From contig JAFGVX010000034.1 in the NCBI GenBank assembly GCA_016937775.1, forward strand, positions 1 through 40,933: a DNA stretch of 40,933 bases. The letters are read 5' to 3'. The notes below the pieces were generated by a model. That model worked only from the letters and a program-made list of their open reading frames with translations, was not told where the DNA came from and ran no database searches. The position numbers and the translations under genes are program-made. Position 1 is the first letter of the stretch; every line of letters begins with the position of its first letter. Source of the stretch: Campylobacterales bacterium. GTDB lineage: Bacteria > Campylobacterota > Campylobacteria > Campylobacterales > Sulfurovaceae. Below, piece by piece: positions 25,423 through 34,081 of the stretch.

Positions 25423-26720
25423 GAAAGAACCTCGCCATGAAGGAGACTTCTGGATGTTTTTGTGATTGTAACATCTTTTATTTCACCCAAGAGCTCTTCG
25501 CCGCCATTCACAAAGACAAGCTTACCATCATCTGCTCTTCCTGCTATTTTTGAGTTTGATTTTAACTCGTCAAAATAGACTTTGTGTGTTGTTCCTAATT
25601 GGGACTCCATAATTTTATCGAGTATTTCGGTGTGTCTTGCTTGAAGTTCGCTTAATCTGCGTGAAGCTGTTGTATTGTCAACTTTGTTGTCAAAATGAGC
25701 AGCAAGAGTATGGGGTCTTGGAGAATAGACAAAAGAGAAGAGTTGATCAAATCGTACTTTCTCTAGCACATCCATAGTGTGTTCAAAATCTTCTTCACTC
25801 TCACCCGGGAAGCCGACGATGATATCGGTTGATATGGTAGTATTGGGCGCTAGTGTGCGGATACGCTCGCACCTATCTAAGAACCACTCTTTCGTGTATC
25901 CTCTCTTCATTGCTTTGAGTATCTCTGTAGAGCCACTTTGGAGGGGGACATGAATCTGTTTACATATCTTTGGGTTTGAGGCAAACTCTTGTAAAAAAGC
26001 ATCATCCATATGGAGTGGATGTGGAGATGTAAAACGTATGCGCTCCAACCCTTTGATCTTGCTTACCGCATGCAAGAGTTCAGTAAAATTGACAATATCA
26101 CTTTTGTTTGTAAATCTTCGCCCGTAGTTGTTGACATTTTGTCCAAGAAGCATCACTTCTTTCGCGCCGTTTTGAACTGATCTTTCCACTTCTGCAATGA
26201 TGAGGTTTGAAGGGATCGATATCTCTTCGCCTCTTGTTACAGGAACAATGCAAAATGCACAAGATTTGTCACATCCTATGGAGATATTGACCATTGCCTT
26301 ATAAGGATTTGGGCGATACTCTTCGAAGATATAATTGCTCTCATCATGTTCGGTATCGATAATAACAGCATGTTTTGTATCTAGTGCTTCACTGATCTTG
26401 GAGACATTTCTAGCACCCAATACAAAATCAACAAACGGAGCTCTTTTAATGATCTCACTACCTAAATGGCTTGCAGTACATCCACAAACACCGATTTTCG
26501 CTTCCGTTTTTTTTATCTTAGCAAACACGCCAAGCTCTGAAAAGAGTTTTGCGACAGGCTTTTCTCTTACTGAGCAAGTATTGATGATGATAAGATCGCT
26601 TTGTTTGATGTCGTCTGTGAGTGTGTAATTATATTTTTTTGAAAGTTCTGCTATGAGATGTTCTGAGTCTCTTACATTCATAGCACAGCCAAGTGTTTCT
26701 ATGTATAACTTTTTCTCCAT
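25419..26720 (-). CDS. miaB: tRNA-2-methylthio-N6-dimethylallyladenosine synthase
   Basis: Radical-SAM enzyme that methylthiolates the isopentenylated A37 made by MiaA, 433 residues. The MTTase domain begins [16 protein letters not shown], where the usual Gln of GCQMN is Ala. It continues with [10 protein letters not shown] and VCGCTASH. The radical-SAM motif is [20 protein letters not shown] conserved LGQNVNNYG block and a C-terminal TRAM domain complete it. It lies three bases after the HP0268-like gene and overlaps the DUF374 gene, so it is transcribed in a four-gene minus-strand operon. Confidence 0.95.
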   Translation of the reverse strand: MEKKLYIETLGCAMNVRDSEHLIAELSKKYNYTLTDDIKQSDLIIINTCSVREKPVAKLFSELGVFAKIKKTEAKIGVCGCTASHLGSEIIKRAPFVDFVLGARNVSKISEALDTKHAVIIDTEHDESNYIFEEYRPNPYKAMVNISIGCDKSCAFCIVPVTRGEEISIPSNLIIAEVERSVQNGAKEVMLLGQNVNNYGRRFTNKSDIVNFTELLHAVSKIKGLERIRFTSPHPLHMDDAFLQEFASNPKICKQIHVPLQSGSTEILKAMKRGYTKEWFLDRCERIRTLAPNTTISTDIIVGFPGESEEDFEHTMDVLEKVRFDQLFSFVYSPRPHTLAAHFDNKVDNTTASRRLSELQARHTEILDKIMESQLGTTHKVYFDELKSNSKIAGRADDGKLVFVNGGEELLGEIKDVTITKTSRSLLHGEVLS

Positions 26721-26723
26721 ATG

Positions 26724-26963
26724 TTATTGGATGATGTGAACTTCGTATATAAACTCCCCGTCATCAAGCCCATATTTTACCTCTCGTAGATATACATTAA
26801 ATCCTTTTTCTTCAAAATATTCTATGGCATCTTTGAGGTCTTTGTGAGAATTCTCTTTGTCAAAATAAAATATTGATTTTTCTTCTAATTCCTCTTCTAT
26901 CATTTTCAAATCTACAATTTTTGGTTTTGCTTTGAGTGTTGTTCTCGCTAGCTTAAGCTTCAT
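26724..26963 (-). CDS. HP0268-like small protein
   Basis: A 79-residue protein with the blocks SIFYFDKENSHKDL and GFNVYLREVKYGLDDGEFIYEVHI. They match, from memory, the Campylobacterota-restricted HP0268 family. Helicobacter HP0268 has been described as a small protein with an SMR-like fold and nuclease activity; transfer of that activity to this protein is inference. A GGGAGAG ribosome site precedes ATG 26963. It is the first gene of the operon with miaB and is divergent from nusA. Confidence 0.8.
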   Translation of the reverse strand: MKLKLARTTLKAKPKIVDLKMIEEELEEKSIFYFDKENSHKDLKDAIEYFEEKGFNVYLREVKYGLDDGEFIYEVHIIQ

Positions 26964-27010
26964 ATGGCTCTCCCTTTTTCTTTAGAATTCTCTTCTCGTG
27001 TCTGTTGGAT

Positions 27011-27050
27011 TATACTTTATTTTCAGTAAAGTTTTGTTTAGCTATAATAC
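27011..27050. promoter_or_regulatory. Divergent promoters between the HP0268-like gene and nusA
   Basis: For nusA, TTTTCA (27022-27027) and TATAAT (27045-27050) are spaced 17 bases on the plus strand. For the HP0268-like gene, TATAAT reads on the minus strand at 27016-27011, 48 bases before its start. The two hexamers lie only 28 bases apart, so the two transcription units have overlapping control regions. Confidence 0.5.
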
Positions 27051-27134
27051 AAATCTTCAAAGATAAGAATCCACAAGCTCACTTAATGTTGTTCATCATT
27101 TTTAATTGTTGTGCTTAGGAAAAAGGAAAAAATA

Positions 27135-28250
27135 TTGGAAAAGATTTTAGATACGGTTGAAGCGATAGCCATAGAAAAAGGCATCACAAAAGAGCAGGCG
27201 ATTGACGCATTTAAAGAAGCATTAGTGCAAAGCGCAAAACGACTCACGTCAAGAGATGCAACTTTTGAAGCAAGGATTGATAAAGATACTAAGAATTACT
27301 CTCTTTTGAAGGTTATCACAGTTGTCGAAGAGGATGATCCGAGACTCGATGATGAACCTGCGAGTTATATGAGCCTAAGTGAGGCAAAAGAGATAGATGA
27401 GGAGATTGAGCTCGGAGATCAGCTTAAGAGTGAATTTATCCTTGAAAATTATGGAAGAACTGCTTCGGCAAATCTTTTTAAAGAACTTGAATATCATATC
27501 CAAAGAACGATAGAGCAAAACATTTTAGACAGATATAAAGAATTGGTCGGTACGATAGTCATCGGAGTGGTAACGAGAGTTGACAATGATGACAATACAT
27601 ATGTCGAGATTGGAGAATTGAGTGGAATTTTAAGTCTTAGAAATCGTATAAAAGGTGAAAAATTTAAGGCAGGCGATACTATAAAAGCACTTTTGAGATA
27701 TGTAAGTATTGATCCAAAATTCGGACTTTCACTTGAGCTAAGCAGAACATCACCAAAGTTCTTAGAAGAGCTGCTCAAAAAAGAGGTTCCGGAGATTGAG
27801 GATGAATCCGTCGAGGTTGTGAGTTGCGCAAGAATTCCTGGAGAAAGAGCCAAGATAGCACTGACAACAAATCAAGCAAATATCGATCCTATTGGTGCTA
27901 CGGTTGGTGTAAAAGGTGTACGTATCAATGCTGTGAGTGATGAGCTTATAGGAGAAAATATTGATTGTATCGAATACTCTATCATTCCTGAAATTTTTAT
28001 CACAAGAGCATTGAGCCCCGCTATTGTGCAACATGTAAAGGTAGAAGATAAAAAAGCGACTGTCTCCATTACACAAGATCAAAAAGCAAAAGCGATTGGC
28101 AGAAGCGGTATCAATATACGTCTTGCTTCGATGCTCACCGGATATGCAATAGAGCTCGAAGAGGTTGAAGGAAGAGTCTCAGGGTTTGAGGAACAAAGAG
28201 ATGTACAAAAAACTAGAGATACAACAGCACTTGAAGATCTTTTCAGATAA
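27135..28250 (+). CDS. nusA: Transcription termination/antitermination factor NusA
   Basis: RNA-polymerase-binding elongation factor of 371 residues. Domains in order: N-terminal polymerase-binding domain (1-120), S1 domain (about 140-200, VGTIVIGVVTRVDNDDNTYV), then KH domains (ARIPGERAKIALTTN, VGVKGVRINAVSDELIGE and KAIGRSGINIRLASMLTGY). There is no C-terminal acidic repeat region as in E. coli. TTG 27135 is chosen because AAGGA lies eight bases upstream and the product begins MEKILDTVEAIAIEKGI like relatives; GTG 27111 would add eight lysine-rich residues. It ends base-to-base with the convergent permease gene. Confidence 0.92.
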   Translation: MEKILDTVEAIAIEKGITKEQAIDAFKEALVQSAKRLTSRDATFEARIDKDTKNYSLLKVITVVEEDDPRLDDEPASYMSLSEAKEIDEEIELGDQLKSEFILENYGRTASANLFKELEYHIQRTIEQNILDRYKELVGTIVIGVVTRVDNDDNTYVEIGELSGILSLRNRIKGEKFKAGDTIKALLRYVSIDPKFGLSLELSRTSPKFLEELLKKEVPEIEDESVEVVSCARIPGERAKIALTTNQANIDPIGATVGVKGVRINAVSDELIGENIDCIEYSIIPEIFITRALSPAIVQHVKVEDKKATVSITQDQKAKAIGRSGINIRLASMLTGYAIELEEVEGRVSGFEEQRDVQKTRDTTALEDLFR

Positions 28251-29210
28251 TCACTTCTTAAAGTTCGGATTGAGTTTATAGAGTAAAATATCAGCTATTA
28301 TATTTCCAAGGAGCGTCAAAAATGCTCCTATGATAAGTATCCCCATGATCACGGGATAGTCTCTACTAAGTGCACTCTGATAAAAAAGAAGTCCCATTCC
28401 ATCAATCCCAAATATCTGTTCAAGTATTACACTACCTCCCAAAAGTCCCGGAAGTGAGAGTCCAAGAATAGTAATGATAAACGGTAAAAGATTAGGAAAG
28501 ATATATCTTTTTTTAATCATAGTATCATCAAGCCCTCTTGCTTTTGCAAAAAATATATAATCACTTTTAAGGATGTCAATTGTCAGTGATCGAATATAAA
28601 GAGTAAGTGAGCCAAATCCGACAAACACCATCACGGATATAGGAAGTATCAAATGGTACACTCTGTCGATATACCAATCGAGTGTTCCTTCCTCCACTTC
28701 AAAACTGTTTAGACCACCGATAGGAAAAAGGTCTAATTTATATGAAAGAAAGAGGATAAAAAGCAACGCGAGATAGAAAGAGGGCATTGAGTAACTCAAA
28801 AGTGAGAGTTGTTTTATCTTTTTTGTTGTTTTTTCATTTCCAAATGCGCTCTTTACGCCGAGCCAAAGTGCCAACCAAAATATAGCAATCATCGCTGTTA
28901 TATTCATCCCAAGTGTAATACCTACTCTTGATTGTATTTCATCCAATACGCTTAATCCACTTGCAAAAGAGATTCCAAAGTCTAGCATTGTTATCGATTT
29001 GAGCCATAAAATGTATTGAATGATAATCGGTTTATCAAGCCCGTAAACTCTTTTGAGGTGTTCTATCGATTCAGGGGTCATATTTGGGTTGAGTCCGCCC
29101 GCACTAAAGAAGCTATTGGGTGCTAGATGAATCATAAAAAAAGATATAAGTGAGATAAGAAAAAGCATTAATAGAAGGTAAAAAGTTTTTTGAATAATGA
29201 GTTTTGTCAT
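28251..29210 (-). CDS. ABC transporter permease (DppB/OppB type)
   Basis: Inner-membrane permease of the peptide/nickel ABC importer class, 319 residues with six transmembrane helices. Helix 1 is followed by a periplasmic loop typical of OppB/DppB (MTPESIEHLKRVYGLDKPII). The EAA coupling loop is FFAKARGLDDTMIKKRYIFP, and GGSVILEQIFGIDGMG is the conserved C-terminal segment. No ATPase, second permease or binding protein is adjacent, so partners must be encoded elsewhere. No ribosome site is visible; a TATAAT lies only five bases upstream of ATG 29210, suggesting a leaderless mRNA or a later start. Substrate unknown. Confidence 0.85.
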   Translation of the reverse strand: MTKLIIQKTFYLLLMLFLISLISFFMIHLAPNSFFSAGGLNPNMTPESIEHLKRVYGLDKPIIIQYILWLKSITMLDFGISFASGLSVLDEIQSRVGITLGMNITAMIAIFWLALWLGVKSAFGNEKTTKKIKQLSLLSYSMPSFYLALLFILFLSYKLDLFPIGGLNSFEVEEGTLDWYIDRVYHLILPISVMVFVGFGSLTLYIRSLTIDILKSDYIFFAKARGLDDTMIKKRYIFPNLLPFIITILGLSLPGLLGGSVILEQIFGIDGMGLLFYQSALSRDYPVIMGILIIGAFLTLLGNIIADILLYKLNPNFKK

Positions 29211-29215
29211 AGGTA

Positions 29216-29221
29216 ATTATA
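29216..29221 (-). promoter_or_regulatory. -10 hexamer of the ABC permease gene
   Basis: TATAAT on the minus strand (29221-29216) ends five bases before ATG 29210. A standard start site about seven bases downstream would fall on or next to the A of the start codon. No Shine-Dalgarno sequence is present between them. Confidence 0.45.
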
Positions 29222-29222
29222 A

Positions 29223-29246
29223 CAAAAATCCCCTCAAGAGAGGGGA
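29223..29246 (-). terminator. Rho-independent terminator of the TorF-like porin transcript
   Basis: On the minus strand, TCCCCTC/GAGGGGA arms (29246-29240 and 29235-29229) with a four-base loop are followed by TTTTTGTT. This is a textbook intrinsic terminator reading leftward. It lies about 150 bases after the porin stop and directly before the permease promoter, so it insulates the permease from the porin transcript. Confidence 0.8.
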
Positions 29247-29392
29247 AAGGGAGTTTTATTGAATTTTGAGGACTTTTCAAACGCAATCTTTCGCAAGATA
29301 TTTGTTTAACTTAGCTACGGGGCTAGGCTTTCATAAATCTCTTGCACAAAACCCATTATGAGTATCTAGGGTTTTTTTAGAGGCGTCCATAA

Positions 29393-30103
29393 TTAAAAAG
29401 AAGCGCTTATTGTTCCCACGATATGGTCTTGATCATCAAATCCTGTATCGCCACTGAAGTCTGTATAAGCAACACTTACTTCAAATTTGTCGAATGATTT
29501 TGAAAGTGAAACGATATAGTTACTTCCTATATCTTCATAATCACCGTAAGAAGCTGAGATGCCAAAATCCATAGGTAATGCATAGCTTGTGTCAACTTGC
29601 CAGTAGTCAAGTTTATCAGCACCGCTTGAAACGTCGATAGCTGCGTAATATTTTGCACCCATTTCAAAATCACCGAATGCTTTACTAAGACCGAAATATG
29701 CTTCTGCAAAGTTAAGTGCATCGGTATTACTCGGATAAGCATATTCAATCACACCGATATCGTAGCCGATACCTGCAAGTTCACCTGCATACCCCGCATA
29801 AAGGTCAAGTTCCATTGACTCATCATAAGCACTACCAAACTCAACGTTAGAGCCCCAAACACCCGCATAAAGACCTTTGTAGCCGATATCAAATCCACCT
29901 TGGATTGCAGGAGAGTTGTCAGTTTGTGTCATACCTCTCCATACATAATTTGAAGTCAAAGCAACATTTGCGCTGAGTTCAAGACCTGAATCGCTCGCTA
30001 CAGGAGCTTCCACAATCGGCTCAACCGGATCGATATCTCCGCCTGCAAAAAGTACTGTGCTAAGCGCAGCTACCACAACTAAACTTAAAGACATTTTTTT
30101 CAT
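29393..30103 (-). CDS. TorF-family putative porin (Gcw_chp-like)
   Basis: Outer-membrane beta-barrel protein of 236 residues. ATG 30103 is preferred: AAGGAG lies six bases upstream, versus three for the adjacent ATG 30106. A signal peptide spans about residues 1-20 (MKKMSLSLVVVAALSTVLFA). The mature protein begins with a Pro/Glu/Val-rich linker and then the family signature VALTSNYVWRGMTQTDNSPA, with GFDIGYKGLYAGVWGSNVEF. It ends in VGTISASF with the C-terminal Phe of outer-membrane proteins. Substrate unknown. It follows tpiA but has its own promoter with paired direct repeats, and a terminator downstream. Confidence 0.85.
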   Translation of the reverse strand: MKKMSLSLVVVAALSTVLFAGGDIDPVEPIVEAPVASDSGLELSANVALTSNYVWRGMTQTDNSPAIQGGFDIGYKGLYAGVWGSNVEFGSAYDESMELDLYAGYAGELAGIGYDIGVIEYAYPSNTDALNFAEAYFGLSKAFGDFEMGAKYYAAIDVSSGADKLDYWQVDTSYALPMDFGISASYGDYEDIGSNYIVSLSKSFDKFEVSVAYTDFSGDTGFDDQDHIVGTISASF

Positions 30104-30135
30104 CATTTTCTCCTTGATTTTTTTTGATGTCCCAC

Positions 30136-30192
30136 AGTATAACAATAAAATAGGCAGTAGTTTATAGGGAATATGATTAAAAAATAGGCAGT
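30136..30192 (-). promoter_or_regulatory. TorF-like porin promoter with two direct repeats
   Basis: A -10-like TATACT reads on the minus strand at 30141-30136. Two exact 12-bp copies of ACTGCCTATTTT (minus strand; 30158-30147 and 30192-30181) lie upstream with a 34-bp period, about three helical turns. They are positioned where an activator or repressor pair would bind, between the tpiA stop and the porin. Confidence 0.55.
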
Positions 30193-30201
30193 TTTAAATT
30201 T

Positions 30202-30894
30202 TTATCGAGAAAGAGAGATCAACTCTAAGAATTTTTTTGCATCAAGCGACGCACTTCCAACAAGAACACCGTTTACATTATCTATTTGTATGATTTCTCG
30301 TATATTTTCTAGATTTACGCTTCCGCCGTAAAGAAGCGGTGCCTGTGTGAGTTTACGCAATGCATTATGTATAGAGGTAATTTCTGCAATAGTTGCACTT
30401 TTGCCTGTTCCTATCGCCCAAATAGGCTCATAGGCTATCATAATTTTGTCATAATTTGTATCGATTCCCTCAAGCTGTGTGCTAAGATATTCCAAAACAT
30501 GATCTTCACCATTTTCTCGTACTTCCAAAGGTTCACCTATGCAGTAGATAATCTCGAAATTATGCTCTTTGAAGAATTGAAATTTTTGAGCGACCATTGT
30601 CTGCGATTCTCCTAAGAGTTCTCTGCGTTCACTATGTCCAATGATAAGCGTGTTTATATCAAACTCATCAAGTTGCTCAAGACCTACTTCTCCCGTAAAA
30701 GCACCGCTTTGTATCATATAAGCATTTTGTGCACCGATTTTTATATCTGATTCACATTTTTGTAATGCACTCAAAGGGGGAAAGATGTAGAGACGCTCAT
30801 TTTGAAAAAGAGATTTTTTTGTGAGCAATGTATCTACATACTCTTTTGTAGAAGCTCTTGTGTGATTTGTTTTAAAATTCGCTGCAAATATCAT
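30202..30894 (-). CDS. tpiA: Triosephosphate isomerase
   Basis: Interconverts glyceraldehyde-3-phosphate and dihydroxyacetone phosphate in glycolysis/gluconeogenesis. At 230 residues it is a short-form enzyme typical of Campylobacterota (about 250 in most bacteria). The active-site features are present: Asn-Lys near the N terminus (AANFKTNHT), the catalytic His in [13 protein letters not shown], the catalytic Glu in [12 protein letters not shown], and the phosphate loop LLYGGSVN. It overlaps the end of pgk by four bases and is last in gapA-pgk-tpiA. Confidence 0.96.
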   Translation of the reverse strand: MIFAANFKTNHTRASTKEYVDTLLTKKSLFQNERLYIFPPLSALQKCESDIKIGAQNAYMIQSGAFTGEVGLEQLDEFDINTLIIGHSERRELLGESQTMVAQKFQFFKEHNFEIIYCIGEPLEVRENGEDHVLEYLSTQLEGIDTNYDKIMIAYEPIWAIGTGKSATIAEITSIHNALRKLTQAPLLYGGSVNLENIREIIQIDNVNGVLVGSASLDAKKFLELISLSR

Positions 30895-32084
30895 TTGAGT
30901 ACTTCAACTCCGGGCAATACTTTGCCTTCTATAAGTTCTAGGCTTGCTCCACCGCCCGTACTTACAAAACTCATCTCTTCTATATCTCCTGCGCGCGCTG
31001 TTACATCGGCCGTATCACCGCCACCTACTATGGTTGTGGCATTACTTTGTGCTATATGGTGTGACATCATGATGCTACCTTTTGAGAATTTATCTATCTC
31101 ATAAACTCCCATAGGTCCGTTCCAAATAATTGTTTGTGCGTCACCGATCGCTTCTCTAAAAAGCCGTGTACTCGCAGGACCGATATCAAGCCCCATCCAT
31201 CCTTTAGGTATCTCTTGATTAGGAAGATATTTTACCGTTGCATTTTGTCCAAACTCATCTGCAACAACAAGATCAACCGGAAGATAAAACTTTACACCTC
31301 GCTCTTCGGCTCTTTTCATGATCTTTTTTGCATCATCTATGAGGTCATCTTCCACTATCGATTTGCCTACCTCGTAGCCTAAAGCCTTGAGAAAGGTAAA
31401 TGCCATACCCCCTCCAATAATCACTTTGTCAACTTTTTCAACGAGATTGATAAGCGCTTGCAGTTTACCTGATATCTTTGAGCCGCCGACAACAGCAATA
31501 AAAGGTCTTGTTGGTTTTTCGATCACTTTACTAAAAAAGTTGATCTCTTTATTCATCAAGAACCCCACACCTCTGTTTTCGGGAGCAAACTGCTCTGCCA
31601 TTGCATAGATGGAGGCGTGTTTTCTATGGCAGGCTCCAAAAGCGTCATTGATATATATATCAGCAAATGAGGCAAGTTTTTTTGCGAATGTTTCATCATT
31701 TTTTATTTCACCTGCTTCAAATCGCAAATTTTCTAAAAGTAAAACTTCGCCCGTTTTGAGTGCTTTTACTTTTTTTTGTGCATCTTCTCCAACTACATCT
31801 TCGGCGATTATCACTTCATCCGCAAGTTTCAATAACTTTCTGAGTCTTGCTTTGACGGGCTTGAGGGAAAAACGATCTTCATAAACTCCCGGAGTTGGTC
31901 TTTCATAGTGAGAAGCCAAGATAACTTTGCAGTCTCTATCTAAGCAGTAACGAATAGTAGGGAGTGCTTCTCGTATTCTTCTATCATCTGTGATGTTGCC
32001 TTCTTCGTCTTTAGGGACATTAAAATCGCATCGTATAAAGACAATCTTTCCGTCAATGTTGATATCTTTTATGGTCTTTAGCAT
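30891..32084 (-). CDS. pgk: Phosphoglycerate kinase
   Basis: Transfers phosphate between 1,3-bisphosphoglycerate and ADP. Its 397 residues match the family. Substrate-binding segments are [20 protein letters not shown] near the N terminus and SHYERPTPG, plus [12 protein letters not shown]. The nucleotide-binding half has [12 protein letters not shown], the GPMGVYEID block and [14 protein letters not shown]. It starts nine bases after gapA. In an autotroph the operon would mainly run toward sugar phosphates. Confidence 0.96.
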   Translation of the reverse strand: MLKTIKDINIDGKIVFIRCDFNVPKDEEGNITDDRRIREALPTIRYCLDRDCKVILASHYERPTPGVYEDRFSLKPVKARLRKLLKLADEVIIAEDVVGEDAQKKVKALKTGEVLLLENLRFEAGEIKNDETFAKKLASFADIYINDAFGACHRKHASIYAMAEQFAPENRGVGFLMNKEINFFSKVIEKPTRPFIAVVGGSKISGKLQALINLVEKVDKVIIGGGMAFTFLKALGYEVGKSIVEDDLIDDAKKIMKRAEERGVKFYLPVDLVVADEFGQNATVKYLPNQEIPKGWMGLDIGPASTRLFREAIGDAQTIIWNGPMGVYEIDKFSKGSIMMSHHIAQSNATTIVGGGDTADVTARAGDIEEMSFVSTGGGASLELIEGKVLPGVEVLK

Positions 32085-32093
32085 AATCTCTAC

Positions 32094-33089
32094 TCACTTT
32101 TTGCTTGTAAGCACTGCAAGGTCAACAAGTCTGCATGAATAACCCCATTCATTATCATACCAAGAGAGCACTTTGAGCATATTGTCGCCGACTATTTGCA
32201 GTGTATCGAGCGCAACAACACTGCTTAGCTCCTCACCTATGAAATCACTCGAAACTCTTTTGTGCGCATCAATACCGAGAATTCCTTTGAGGGTTCCTTG
32301 TGAAGCCTCTATGAAGGCATTTTGAACTTCTTGAAGCGTTATGTTCTTTTTGAGTGTCACTGTTAGATCGACAAGAGATACATTAGGTGTCGGTACTCTG
32401 ATAGATTGTCCGTTGAGTTTTCCGTTAAGCTGTGGAAGCACTTTGCCTATAGCTTTTGCAGCGCCTGTTGTGGTTGGGATGAGATTTGTCGCGCCTGCTC
32501 TTGCTTTTCTTGGGTCTTTTTTATCTTTCGCATCAAGGATAGGCTGCGATGATGTATAGCTATGGATTGTTGTCATCAGCCCTTTTTCTATGCCAAAGAG
32601 ATCGTCTAGTACGCGCGCAACGGGAGCGAGGCAGTTCGTGGTGCAACTAGCATTTGATATGATTCGCTCGCCATTATAAGTTTCTTCGTTAGCCCCTATT
32701 ACAAAAGTAGCCGTATCATCTTTAGCAGGAGCAGAGAAGATAACTTTTTTGATGCCATTATCTAGATAAGGCTGTACACTTTCTTCGGTTAAAAATGCAC
32801 CGGTACACTCTAATACAACCTCAGCTCCATAGCTTGCAAAATCAAGCTTTGCAGGATCTCTTTCGCTTAATAATTTTGCAGTAGATTTTCCTATACGAAT
32901 AGAGCCGTTCTTTGCTTCAACATCTTTAAAATTACCATGTACGCTGTCGTATTTGAGTATATATTCTGCCGTCTCTTCACTCATGGAGGCATTGATGGCT
33001 ACAAGTTCAACATCATCTCTGTTTGCAATAATCCTTGCTACGCATTTGCCTATTCTTCCAAGCCCGTTTATCGCTACTTTTAGTGCCAT
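32094..33089 (-). CDS. gapA: Glyceraldehyde-3-phosphate dehydrogenase, NADPH-type signature
   Basis: Interconverts glyceraldehyde-3-phosphate and 1,3-bisphosphoglycerate, 331 residues. The Rossmann motif is INGLGRIGK. The catalytic Cys149 is in SNASCTTNCLAP, with His in TTIHSYT. After the second strand the sequence is VAINASMSEETAEY: Asn-Ala-Ser stands where NAD-specific enzymes have an Asp. This is the pattern of the NADPH-preferring gluconeogenic GapB of Bacillus, so cofactor use here is probably NADP(H) (inference). First gene of gapA-pgk-tpiA, divergent from nadD. AGGAAG precedes ATG 33089. Confidence 0.95.
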   Translation of the reverse strand: MALKVAINGLGRIGKCVARIIANRDDVELVAINASMSEETAEYILKYDSVHGNFKDVEAKNGSIRIGKSTAKLLSERDPAKLDFASYGAEVVLECTGAFLTEESVQPYLDNGIKKVIFSAPAKDDTATFVIGANEETYNGERIISNASCTTNCLAPVARVLDDLFGIEKGLMTTIHSYTSSQPILDAKDKKDPRKARAGATNLIPTTTGAAKAIGKVLPQLNGKLNGQSIRVPTPNVSLVDLTVTLKKNITLQEVQNAFIEASQGTLKGILGIDAHKRVSSDFIGEELSSVVALDTLQIVGDNMLKVLSWYDNEWGYSCRLVDLAVLTSKK

Positions 33090-33161
33090 ACTTCCTCTTC
33101 TTTTGTTATTATGCTACTTTATGATAGAATTTCGTAATTCTACACTATATGAGGTTATTTT

Positions 33162-33731
33162 TTGGTTAAAAGCACCACTTTGAAAGTAGCGCTGTTTGGC
33201 GGTAGTTTTGACCCGCCTCACTTAGGACATCAAGAAATAATCAAAAAAGCCCTTCGGGTTTTAGATATTGATGCGCTTTTGGTTCTGCCGGCATATCACA
33301 ATCCTTTTAAAGAGGAGAGTGTTGCCGATGCTACACAGAGGCTTGAGATGGCTCAGGCTGTTTTTGGTTCTTTTCAGGGAGTGATTGTAGATGATTTTGA
33401 GATAAAGAATGCAATTAAATATACAATAGAGAGTTTAGAGCATTTTCAAAAGAGCTATGATGTTGCTTATATCATAATAGGAGCGGATAATTTAGAAAGA
33501 TTATGGCAGTGGAAGGATTTTGAGAGACTTGATTCCATGATCACTTGGGTGATCGCTAAAAGAGGAGAGCGAGAGTGCGATACAAGTTTCTTGCGTTCTT
33601 TTAGATTTTTAGATATCGGGATTGATATAAGCTCAACACAGATACGGGAAAATTTTGAACTACAATATATAGATACAAAGATAACAAAAAAAGTAAAAAG
33701 ATTATACAAAAAAGGAAAAAATAAAATATGA
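33162..33731 (+). CDS. nadD: Nicotinate-nucleotide adenylyltransferase
   Basis: Adenylates nicotinate mononucleotide in NAD biosynthesis. It has 189 residues, with the nucleotidyltransferase motifs LFGGSFDPPHLGHQEI near the N terminus and DISSTQIRENF near the C terminus. TTG 33162 is taken as the start because GAGG (33151-33154) lies seven bases upstream; a second TTG at 33180 is possible but has no such site. It is divergent from gapA and overlaps rsfS by four bases. The gapA//nadD-rsfS arrangement is also recalled from Campylobacter. Confidence 0.94.
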   Translation: MVKSTTLKVALFGGSFDPPHLGHQEIIKKALRVLDIDALLVLPAYHNPFKEESVADATQRLEMAQAVFGSFQGVIVDDFEIKNAIKYTIESLEHFQKSYDVAYIIIGADNLERLWQWKDFERLDSMITWVIAKRGERECDTSFLRSFRFLDIGIDISSTQIRENFELQYIDTKITKKVKRLYKKGKNKI

Positions 33732-34081
33732 CAATCAAAGAGAGAGAATTAAGTATCAATGGGAGAGTAGAGCACATTGTTTCGCTACTCGATAGTAAAA
33801 AAGCAGAAGAGATAGAGGTTTTTGATTTGAGTGATGCTGATTATATAGCACAAAGAGTAATCATCGCAAATTCAATAGGAGGAAAGCATACTTTTGCTCT
33901 CTTTGACCATCTCAAAAGTGAACTTAAACCAAAAGGAGAAGAGTTTTTATCGTCCGATCTCAGTGATGACTGGATTGTAACTGATCTTGGAGATATACTT
34001 ATTCATATCATGACCCCCCAATATAGACAACGATATTCGCTTGAAGAATTTTTAGCGCAGGTATCAAAAAAAGAGAGCTAA
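33728..34081 (+). CDS. rsfS: Ribosomal silencing factor RsfS
   Basis: Binds ribosomal protein uL14 on the 50S subunit and blocks subunit joining under starvation. The 117-residue protein shows the family pattern: KKAEEIEVFDLSD, DYIAQRVIIANS, and a late block SDDWIVTDLGDILIHIMTP. It starts in an ATGA overlap with nadD. Its stop overlaps the 3' end of convergent argS by four bases, leaving no room for a terminator. Confidence 0.93.
   Translation: MTIKERELSINGRVEHIVSLLDSKKAEEIEVFDLSDADYIAQRVIIANSIGGKHTFALFDHLKSELKPKGEEFLSSDLSDDWIVTDLGDILIHIMTPQYRQRYSLEEFLAQVSKKES

Noticed and set aside
29348-29375. Inverted repeat AAAACCC/GGGTTTT followed by TTT after the TorF-like porin gene
   Set aside because: Considered as a terminator. 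On the porin strand it lacks a following T-run and the stem is AT-rich; the hairpin at 29223-29246 is far better. On the plus strand there is no upstream gene.
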